DNA from: Synergistaceae bacterium
Lineage (GTDB): Bacteria; Synergistota; Synergistia; Synergistales; Aminobacteriaceae
Reading direction: 5' to 3'
DNA: 5,388 nt
NCBI GenBank assembly: GCA_031270755.1
Contig: JAISWV010000300.1
Span: 1-5,388, forward strand
Part shown: piece by piece, positions 1 to 5,388 of the stretch
Numbering within the stretch: position 1 is the first letter of the stretch
Layout: every line of letters begins with the position of its first letter
The notes under the pieces: model-generated
Told to the model about the DNA's origin: nothing
Databases searched by the model: none
What the model saw: the letters and a program-made list of their open reading frames with translations, nothing else
Made by a program: the position numbers and the translations under genes

Positions 1-3000
1 ATGCCGATACCACAGCGGACGAGCCGGCGCGCATATCCGTTGGCGATGGAACGACAAGCAAATTTTCCCATCCTGAAAATTTCGTGGTCTTGGAGTGTGT
101 CGTGCGGCTGCTGGATAAAGGCTATACGCCAAATTCTATTGAGCTGGAAAAGGTATATCCCTCCGGGCGAGGGCACTCCGGACGGCTTGACGTTTTGGTA
201 AAAAATTCTGACGCCAGCCCTTTTTTGATGATCGAGTGCAAGACCTGGGGCGCTGAGTATAACAGAGAACGCGCCAGGATGCTCAAAGACGGCGGGCAGT
301 TGTTCGCCTATTACAAAAACGCCACCGCCGCGAAGCATCTTTGTTTGTACGCCTCGCGTCTGTCCGGCGACAGGGTTGAATACATAAACAGCATTGTCGA
401 TGTACAGGACGAATGGGCAAGTTTATCCGAAACCAAGGATATTCACGGATATTGGAATAAAGAATTTCAAGAGAATGGCGTATTCGAGGATTACGCCGCG
501 CCTTACGGAGTTGCGCACAAGCGGCTTACGCTTGTTGAACTTCGCGCAATGAGCGATGAGGACAGCGGTAAGATTTATAACCAAATTATGGAGATATTGC
601 GTCATAACGCCATATCGGACAAGCCCAACGCTTTTAATAAACTCCTCAACCTGTTCGTGTGCAAAATTATTGACGAAACAAACGCGGCGGATAATGACGA
701 ATTGCGCTTCCAATGCTGGGCGGGATTGTCGGACGAAGATTTGCAAATGACGCTCAACGACCTCTACAAAAGCGGTATGTGGAGGTTTCTCGATATAGAC
801 GTTTCCGACTTTACAACGGAGGATTTTGACGATTTCTTTGGCAAAATAACGGAGATGTCCGAAATTTATAAACGGGACGCGCGTCAAAAATTGGTGGACC
901 TTCGTTTGAAGAAAAGCCCGAACTTCGCGTTTGCCGAAGTTTTGGAGGAACGTTCTTTCCGGCGGAACGCGAAAGTAGTCCGGGAAATCGTCGAGCTTTT
1001 ACAAAAGTATAGATTCAGATACGAGCAAAAGCATGAATTTTTGGGCAGTTTTTTTGAATTGCTTTTAAATACCAGTATGAAGCAGGAAGCGGGGCAATTT
1101 TTTACGCCTGTTCCCATAACCCGCTTCATAATATCGTCGCTGCCGCTAAAGGAACTGACGCAAAAATTAGTGGACGGCAGAGCGCCCGAACCGCTGCCCG
1201 CGGTTATCGACTATGCCTGCGGATCCGGGCACTTTTTAACGGAATATATGTCACAGATGCAGGACATCATCGAGCATCGCGTTGACAAATCCCGTATGCC
1301 CAAAGAACTGCGCGGAAAATTCGACGCCTGGGGGGGTATCCCGAAATTCGAGTGGGCAAAAGATTACGTTTACGGTATCGACTCGGATGACAGGTTGGTC
1401 AAGACCACGAAAGTCAGCGCGTTCTTCAATGGCGACGGAGAAGCCGAAGTCATCTGGGCGAATGGCTTGGATAATTTCACTCATTCCGAAGAGTACAGGG
1501 GTAAGCTGAAAAAGACGCTGATTCCTGAAGGACGCGATAACGGCCAGTTTGACATACTTATTTCAAACCCGCCGTATTCCGTTCAGGCGTTCAGGAGTAT
1601 ACTCAGGCGCGGCGCGGAGACATTCGATTTGTGGGATGGTTTTACAGACAAAAGCTCCGAGATTGAGTGTTTGTTTGTCGAACGCATGAAACAGCTTCTG
1701 AAAGCCGGCGGTTGGGCGGGCGTTATTTTGCCCAGTTCTATGCTCTCAAACAGCGGGATTTACTCGCGCGCGCGGGAGGTAATTTTCAAATATTTCAAAG
1801 TGAAGTCTATTGTCGAGCTTGGCTCCGGCACATTTATGAAAACGGGGACAAATACCGTCATTCTGTTCCTTGAACGCCGTCCCGACCATGAACACGAGAG
1901 GGTAACGCAAGCCATTGAAAAGTTCTTCAAAGACGGCCTCGATGTCACGGCCGCCGGTATCGAGCGCGCGTTCTCGAAATTCGTCGCGAACGTCTATGAC
2001 GGCCTGGCGTTTGACGATTACGCGACGTTCGTGAACGGCGCGGCGAGTAGCGCGATGAGGTCGCACAAATTGTGGTCTGACTACGTCAGAGAATACGGCG
2101 ATGAGCCTTATGAAAAAGCGTTGGCGGCCGAGCGCGAGAAACTGTTGTATTTCCTGCTTACATATGATCAAAATATCGTTGTGGTCAGATCTGGACAGAA
2201 GCAGGATGAAAAGGCGTTTCTGGGCTATGAATTCAGCGAGCGCCGCGGGTATGAGGGGATCAAGCTCCTGCCCGCCGGCACGAAGCTGTTTGACGAAAAC
2301 GGGCTTAACCCGCGGAAAGTCAACAGCTACATCTACAAGGCATTTCTGGACGAACCCGCAAAAGAAGTCGACGAAGCTGTAGCGAAATACGTTTCCTACG
2401 GTCGTATGAGCGGGTTCTTTGAGTACGGCACAAAGAAGTTTGATAAGTGCGTGAATTTGAGCAAGCGGCAACGGTACTTTGCTTTTCCGATAGTTTCTAT
2501 AGGAGATTGCGCCGACGTCAAAGGGGGAAAACGTCTTGCAGCTGGAGAAAGTTTTTCATCTGAAAAAACGAAGTTTCCTTACATCAGAGTTTCCGATTTT
2601 AAGAATCATTCCGTTGATGAATCCGATTTGCAGTATATTTCGTCGGAGCAACATAAACGCATTGAGAACTACATTATACGCTCTGCCGATGCGTATATCT
2701 CGATAGCAGGAACCCCTGGCATTGTGGGAAGAGTCCCGCAGTCGCTTGACGGCGCGAATCTGACTGAAAACGCGGCAAGACTTATCCCTTACGGGGATAA
2801 GGTTGATTGTAATTATCTTGTCTACATTTGCGGGAGTGAATATGTGCAAGAACAAATAAAAAGCCTTACCGTTGGCATAGGAACTCCAAAGTTATCGTTG
2901 GAGCGTATTAAGGGTATTACTATCCCGCTTCCGCCCCTTGACGTTCAGCGGCAAATTATCGCGGAATTTGAAACGTTGGAGCGTGAAGAGGGAAGTATTA

Positions 3001-3662
3001 AAAAGAATATTGACAGCCATAAAAGGTTAGCCAATTCGCTCTTTGATGAAATGTTCGGCGACCCTGTCAGGAATGAGAAGGCTTGGACGGTAAAGCCTCT
3101 TGGCGCTTTGGGAACCCTGAAAAACGGAATGAACTTTCATAAAAGCGAATCAGGAGTGAGAGTGAAGTGTTTGGGCGTTGGAGATTTTCAAGCGAACGCG
3201 CGTATTGACGGGACGGACAGCCTGGCGGAGATTAGCCTCACCGCTATGCCGCCGAATGATTATTTATTGCAGGATGGCGACATTGTCTTTGTTCGTTCAA
3301 ATGGCAATAAAGAACTTGTCGGGAGAAGCGTAGTGGTATACCTCGATAAAGCGCCGGTAACCTTCAGCGGTTTTTGTATTCGTTTTAGATTGGCTGACAG
3401 CGCCGTAACTGTTGTTTATTTATCTCATTTACTGCGGCATTCATCCGTTAAAGCTCAAATGCTCCGCGATGCGCACGGCGCAAATATAACCAATTTGAAT
3501 CAAAAAATTTTGGCGGAGATTCGTATCCCGCTTCCTCCGCTCAAGGAGCAGGAAAAGTTCGCTTCCGAAATCGAGAAGCAGGAAGCGGAAATGGCGCGGT
3601 TGCGCGAACGGCTTGACGAGTTGAAAACTGCAAAAGCCGGCATATTGGATAAGTATCTGTAA
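1..3662 (+). CDS. Single-chain restriction-modification-specificity enzyme, AloI-like type IIB/IIG (5' end outside window)
   Basis: A fused restriction endonuclease, N6-adenine methyltransferase and DNA-recognition protein, expected to act on DNA in the cytoplasm using S-adenosylmethionine. The frame is open from base 3 to the left edge, so the gene is 5'-partial; 1219 residues are visible, numbered here from the codon at 3. Residues about 45-85 form a PD-(D/E)XK nuclease (GRLDVLV with Asp63, then Glu78-Cys-Lys80). The HsdM-like methyltransferase follows: GQFFTP at 364-369, SAM motif DYACGSG from 403, YGIDSDD at 457, catalytic NPPY at 522-525. About 830-973 and 1028-1174 are two HsdS-like target-recognition domains, each followed by a conserved IPLPPL..Q helical segment; a typical FDEMFGDP linker joins them and a charged coiled coil ends the protein. 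No helicase motifs occur, which argues against type I. The GTG at 84 has no ribosome site and lies inside conserved-looking sequence (HPENFVVLE), so it is not the start. No frameshift is seen. Family assignment is firm; whether it cuts on both sides (IIB) or one side (IIG) is inferred from the two-domain layout. Confidence 0.93.
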   Translation, partial: ADTTADEPARISVGDGTTSKFSHPENFVVLECVVRLLDKGYTPNSIELEKVYPSGRGHSGRLDVLVKNSDASPFLMIECKTWGAEYNRERARMLKDGGQLFAYYKNATAAKHLCLYASRLSGDRVEYINSIVDVQDEWASLSETKDIHGYWNKEFQENGVFEDYAAPYGVAHKRLTLVELRAMSDEDSGKIYNQIMEILRHNAISDKPNAFNKLLNLFVCKIIDETNAADNDELRFQCWAGLSDEDLQMTLNDLYKSGMWRFLDIDVSDFTTEDFDDFFGKITEMSEIYKRDARQKLVDLRLKKSPNFAFAEVLEERSFRRNAKVVREIVELLQKYRFRYEQKHEFLGSFFELLLNTSMKQEAGQFFTPVPITRFIISSLPLKELTQKLVDGRAPEPLPAVIDYACGSGHFLTEYMSQMQDIIEHRVDKSRMPKELRGKFDAWGGIPKFEWAKDYVYGIDSDDRLVKTTKVSAFFNGDGEAEVIWANGLDNFTHSEEYRGKLKKTLIPEGRDNGQFDILISNPPYSVQAFRSILRRGAETFDLWDGFTDKSSEIECLFVERMKQLLKAGGWAGVILPSSMLSNSGIYSRAREVIFKYFKVKSIVELGSGTFMKTGTNTVILFLERRPDHEHERVTQAIEKFFKDGLDVTAAGIERAFSKFVANVYDGLAFDDYATFVNGAASSAMRSHKLWSDYVREYGDEPYEKALAAEREKLLYFLLTYDQNIVVVRSGQKQDEKAFLGYEFSERRGYEGIKLLPAGTKLFDENGLNPRKVNSYIYKAFLDEPAKEVDEAVAKYVSYGRMSGFFEYGTKKFDKCVNLSKRQRYFAFPIVSIGDCADVKGGKRLAAGESFSSEKTKFPYIRVSDFKNHSVDESDLQYISSEQHKRIENYIIRSADAYISIAGTPGIVGRVPQSLDGANLTENAARLIPYGDKVDCNYLVYICGSEYVQEQIKSLTVGIGTPKLSLERIKGITIPLPPLDVQRQIIAEFETLEREEGSIKKNIDSHKRLANSLFDEMFGDPVRNEKAWTVKPLGALGTLKNGMNFHKSESGVRVKCLGVGDFQANARIDGTDSLAEISLTAMPPNDYLLQDGDIVFVRSNGNKELVGRSVVVYLDKAPVTFSGFCIRFRLADSAVTVVYLSHLLRHSSVKAQMLRDAHGANITNLNQKILAEIRIPLPPLKEQEKFASEIEKQEAEMARLRERLDELKTAKAGILDKYL
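2921..2940 (+). repeat. Internal repeat, copy 1 (end of first target-recognition domain)
   Basis: This segment encodes the IPLPPL motif that opens the conserved helical spacer after the first recognition domain. Its first 12 bases, TATCCCGCTTCC, recur exactly at 3524-3535. The two copies are 603 bases apart, which is 201 codons, so they lie in the same frame. Paired conserved regions are normal for HsdS proteins; the nucleotide identity makes them possible recombination points. Confidence 0.7.
3524..3543 (+). repeat. Internal repeat, copy 2 (end of second target-recognition domain)
   Basis: Second copy of the IPLPPL-encoding segment, sharing the 12-base TATCCCGCTTCC with 2921-2932 and then diverging (LKEQEKF in place of LDVQRQI). 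It marks the end of the second target-recognition domain and the start of the C-terminal coiled coil. Confidence 0.7.
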
Positions 3663-3894
3663 CGCTCGTTACGTCTTCAGGGGGGCAAAGCTCCTCGTTC
3701 ACTTTCCACACCAAACGAACGTTTTTTCCACCGTTTTTGATTTCTTTTGCAGCTCACGTTGCCGCTACACGTTGAGAACCGAATAAGTTTTCATCTTTAT
3801 TGATATCATTCCATAATTCACATCCCCTAGCAGTCTGTCGGAGCTGGCAAAAAACATTAGGGAAACAGCATTCCCGTCAATTTATTGACCAACC
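3663..3894. other. Convergent intergenic region, no gene seen
   Basis: About 230 AT-leaning bases separate the 3' ends of the two converging coding blocks. I find no convincing open reading frame or RNA gene. It contains a weak terminator-like element for the + strand gene, a stronger one for the - strand operon, and a CTAG-CAGTCTGTCGGA stretch (3827-3842) that vaguely recalls the terminal repeats of some insertion sequences. Confidence 0.6.
3696..3727 (+). terminator. Possible weak intrinsic terminator of the restriction gene
   Basis: CGTTC (3696-3700) pairs with GAACG (3717-3721) across a 16-base loop, and six T residues follow immediately at 3722-3727. The site is 34 bases after the stop codon. 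The stem is only 5 base pairs, so this is tentative. A second small palindrome, GTAACG-CT-CGTTAC at 3659-3672, spans the stop codon but has no T tract. Confidence 0.3.
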
Positions 3895-3898
3895 CTAA
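3849..3898 (-). terminator. Nested hairpin terminator of the phosphofructokinase operon
   Basis: On the - strand an outer stem, TTAGGG with CCCTAA (3893-3898 and 3857-3862), is followed after two bases by six T residues (3849-3854), the layout of a rho-independent terminator. Two smaller hairpins lie inside: GTCAA-TAAA-TTGAC (3876-3889) and GGGAA-N6-TTCCC (3860-3875). The latter shares bases with the outer stem, so the two forms are mutually exclusive. The outer arm overlaps the TAG stop (3895-3897) of the membrane protein gene. Confidence 0.55.
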
Positions 3899-4455
3899 GG
3901 AAGCGCGAAAATTTCTTCGTCCAAGTCCGTTTTCAGGAGTTCCTCGAGCTCCACGTCGATGTCGATAAAATAGAGATTCTCACGGACTCGCTCCGACCGA
4001 ATCTGAGGTGCGATGACGTGCCCGGATACGCTGCGCGACCCGAATTGCAATATAGGCTCCCCAAGGAGCTTGTGCCTCAGCTCCAGAAGCTTGCGCCGCG
4101 CATCCACCAGCGCGGCGCGTTTTGCCAGCAATCTTCCCTGGGAGGTATCGTCCACTATGCGGCCCACGCCCGAGGTGCTGACACGGTTTTCGGCCATGTA
4201 CACTTTTGTGGAATCCCGCGTCAGGAGCTCCAAAGTCGTTTCTCCCTTTACGTCCGCCTTTGCCTCTCTTGCCTCTCTTGCCTCTGAAGTCGACGCGTCC
4301 GTTTGGCGCGGCAGTATCGCAAAAAAATACAAAAAAACACATGTTCCCGCCAAAAACAGGATAAAAAAGAAAATCGGCAAAAAACGCTTTTTTTTCGTTT
4401 TCAGTGAAGAATTCGGTGAAAAACCTGCAGGTCTTCTTGTCGTTCTTTTACGCAT
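3895..4455 (-). CDS. Small single-pass membrane protein of unknown function, possibly LPP20/FlgT-N-like exported domain
   Basis: I cannot assign a function. From the preferred start at 4455 the protein has 186 residues: a very basic N-terminus (MRKRTTRRP, then KTKKKR), one strongly hydrophobic helix at about 25-48 (phenylalanine and leucine rich), a short linker containing EAREAREAK at 58-66, and a soluble domain of about 120 residues. The positive-inside rule puts that domain outside the cytoplasmic membrane. The stretch AKRAALVDARRKLLE (111-125), followed by a beta-like end (FIDIDVELEELL, 163-174), recalls the LPP20/FlgT N-terminal type of envelope domain; this is resemblance only. There is no lipobox, so it is an anchored protein, not a lipoprotein. 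An ATG at 4467 would add four residues (MEGR), but 4455 has a far better ribosome site. It lies 21 bases after the phosphofructokinase stop on the same strand, so co-transcription is likely. Confidence 0.75.
   Translation of the reverse strand: MRKRTTRRPAGFSPNSSLKTKKKRFLPIFFFILFLAGTCVFLYFFAILPRQTDASTSEAREAREAKADVKGETTLELLTRDSTKVYMAENRVSTSGVGRIVDDTSQGRLLAKRAALVDARRKLLELRHKLLGEPILQFGSRSVSGHVIAPQIRSERVRENLYFIDIDVELEELLKTDLDEEIFALP
4261..4287 (-). repeat. 9-base tandem repeat, nearly three copies, encoding EAR-EAR-EA
   Basis: On the + strand TGCCTCTCT occurs at 4261-4269 and 4270-4278, and a third degenerate copy (TGCCTCTGA) at 4279-4287. It is in frame within the membrane protein gene and encodes the charged linker just outside the transmembrane helix. 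A change in copy number would alter linker length by three residues without breaking the frame. Confidence 0.75.
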
Positions 4456-4459
4456 CCTG

Positions 4460-4465
4460 CCCTCC
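4460..4465 (-). promoter_or_regulatory. Shine-Dalgarno site that decides the start of the membrane protein gene
   Basis: GGAGGG on the - strand sits four bases before the ATG at 4455-4453. The alternative in-frame ATG at 4467-4465 overlaps this motif and has no comparable site upstream (TAAGCTCGGGAC precedes it). The downstream ATG is therefore the likelier start. Confidence 0.7.
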
Positions 4466-4476
4466 ATGTCCCGAGC

Positions 4477-5388
4477 TTACATGAAACGCTCGACGGGGCC
4501 CTCGTGCCTTTCGATCACGGGGACGTATTTCTGCGGCTTGCGGCCGAAACAAACGTCCATCTGCTCGTAGAACGTCACCTCGTTCAAGTTGACGAAACGC
4601 GGCACTATGGCTTCTTTGGTGGGAATGTACCGAATTTTTCCGTTGTCGGTCTCCACCACCGTCACCCCGTTTATGCCTTCGTCCAGCAGGATCACCGCGG
4701 CCGCGCCGACCTCCTTGCCGAAGTTCACGTCGTACGCCGACGTGGTTCCGCTGCGCACCATATGCCCGGGCGTGACTTCGCGTATTTCCGGAATCTCGAA
4801 GACCCCCGGCACGAACATACCCGACTTCTTCATGAAATCCAGGATCTCGGGGTCTTTTTTCATCCTCTCGTCGAGTCGTTTGCGGGTAAATCGAGCCGCG
4901 CCCGCCAGCTTCACGTGCCCGAAGGAGTCCGTTCCGTCGCCGCTCTCCGAGAACACCTTCCCGTCCTCGCCGCGAATCCCCTCCGCCACCACGATGACGT
5001 AGCTGCCGGAGTGCACGTCGGAATTCATGATGCGGCGCATGTAATAATGCTTCATGTGCTCGTAGACGACGTCGAAGTCCACGGATATTTCCGGTATCAA
5101 AATGCAGTCGGCGTCGGCCGCCACTCCGCCGCGGAAAGCCGTGTGGCCGGCGTAGCGCCCGAACACCTCGACGATCATGATTCGGTTGTGAGTCCTGCCC
5201 GTCGTCTTGATGTCCTCCACGATGCGCGCGATTTTGTTGATGGCCGAGTCGCCCCCCACCGAGTACGTCTGCAGGTCCAGGTCCATGGTTTTGGGCGCGT
5301 GGACACACGCTATCCCGTTCTGCACCAGGTCGACCACCACGCCGCCCGTGTCGTCTCCGCCCGAGATCACCAGCCCGTCGATATGGAA
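4477..5388 (-). CDS. pfp: 6-phosphofructokinase, PPi-dependent type by signature (5' end outside window)
   Basis: Cytoplasmic enzyme of glycolysis that phosphorylates fructose 6-phosphate to fructose 1,6-bisphosphate. The frame is open to the right edge (FHIDGLVISGGDD), so the GTG at 5370 is internal; 303 residues are visible and roughly the first 90-100 are missing, judged from where GGD lies in the family. Visible motifs, numbered from the codon at 5388: GGDDT at 10-14, PKTMDLD at 32-38 (catalytic Thr34, Asp36, Asp38), EVFGR at 74-78 where most members have EVMGR, LIPE at 97-100, and GHMVRSG at 208-214 with the substrate-binding Arg. Asp13 and Lys33 match the positions (E. coli Gly104 and Gly124) whose change to Asp and Lys marks pyrophosphate users, so PPi is the likely phosphoryl donor and the reaction would be reversible. 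The Asn to Leu change in the usual DND is unusual. The membrane protein gene follows 21 bases downstream. Family certain; donor inferred. Confidence 0.93.
   Translation of the reverse strand, partial: FHIDGLVISGGDDTGGVVVDLVQNGIACVHAPKTMDLDLQTYSVGGDSAINKIARIVEDIKTTGRTHNRIMIVEVFGRYAGHTAFRGGVAADADCILIPEISVDFDVVYEHMKHYYMRRIMNSDVHSGSYVIVVAEGIRGEDGKVFSESGDGTDSFGHVKLAGAARFTRKRLDERMKKDPEILDFMKKSGMFVPGVFEIPEIREVTPGHMVRSGTTSAYDVNFGKEVGAAAVILLDEGINGVTVVETDNGKIRYIPTKEAIVPRFVNLNEVTFYEQMDVCFGRKPQKYVPVIERHEGPVERFM

Noticed and set aside
1..201. Short open frame starting with ATG at base 1
   Set aside because: It is out of frame with the restriction gene, whose reading frame runs through the same bases with recognisable nuclease motifs.
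1746..2471. 241-codon open frame on the - strand
   Set aside because: It lies wholly antisense to the methyltransferase and linker part of the restriction gene, and its translation shows no family features.
84..3662. Reading the large protein as a type I HsdR or a BREX PglX
   Set aside because: There are no helicase motifs, and two HsdS-like recognition domains with IPLPPL repeats are fused to the methyltransferase, which fits the AloI-like layout better.
3801..3830. Promoter-like TTCATC and CATAAT boxes on the + strand
   Set aside because: The match is weak and no + strand gene follows it, so it is more likely chance in AT-rich intergenic DNA.
4013..4570. 185-codon open frame on the + strand
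   Set aside because: It is antisense to the membrane protein and the phosphofructokinase end. Its apparent lysine-rich patch is only the complement of the transmembrane T runs.
4448..5308. 286-codon open frame on the - strand
   Set aside because: It is an alternative frame of the phosphofructokinase gene. The translation is rich in Arg, Gly and His, typical of an off-frame reading of GC-rich DNA.

Overview
The window holds two complete or nearly complete coding blocks that converge tail to tail, separated by about 230 bases of non-coding DNA. The left two thirds (1-3662, + strand) is one long gene cut by the left window edge. It encodes a single-chain restriction-modification enzyme: an N-terminal PD-(D/E)XK nuclease, a type I HsdM-like N6-adenine methyltransferase, and an HsdS-like specificity module with two target-recognition domains. 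This is the AloI/PpiI/TstI-like (type IIB/IIG) architecture. The domains look intact and there is no helicase.

The right third (3895-5388, - strand) is a two-gene cluster read leftwards. The first gene, cut by the right window edge, is a 6-phosphofructokinase with the two residues that mark pyrophosphate-dependent enzymes (Asp after GGD, Lys in PKT). About 21 bases downstream comes a small bitopic membrane protein with a basic N-terminus, one transmembrane helix and an exported domain of unknown function that faintly resembles the LPP20/FlgT-N type. A nested inverted repeat followed by a T tract on the - strand probably terminates this operon.

The window suggests a bacterial chromosome of moderately high GC. 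The phosphofructokinase region is about 65 percent GC in hand-counted lines. The restriction gene is lower and mosaic, about 54 percent before the specificity region and about 44 percent in the first target-recognition domain, as expected for a horizontally mobile defence gene beside a housekeeping operon. A PPi-dependent glycolytic enzyme fits an anaerobe, for example Synergistota, Spirochaetota or Clostridia, but the sequence alone does not fix the phylum.

Functionally, the restriction enzyme would methylate and cleave DNA by itself, while the phosphofructokinase acts in glycolysis. There is no sign that the two blocks cooperate. I see no CRISPR array, tRNA, rRNA or intact mobile element. 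The most notable points are the single-gene R-M-S enzyme with an in-frame internal repeat that could delete a recognition domain, the PPi signature of the kinase, and the unassigned membrane protein linked to it.
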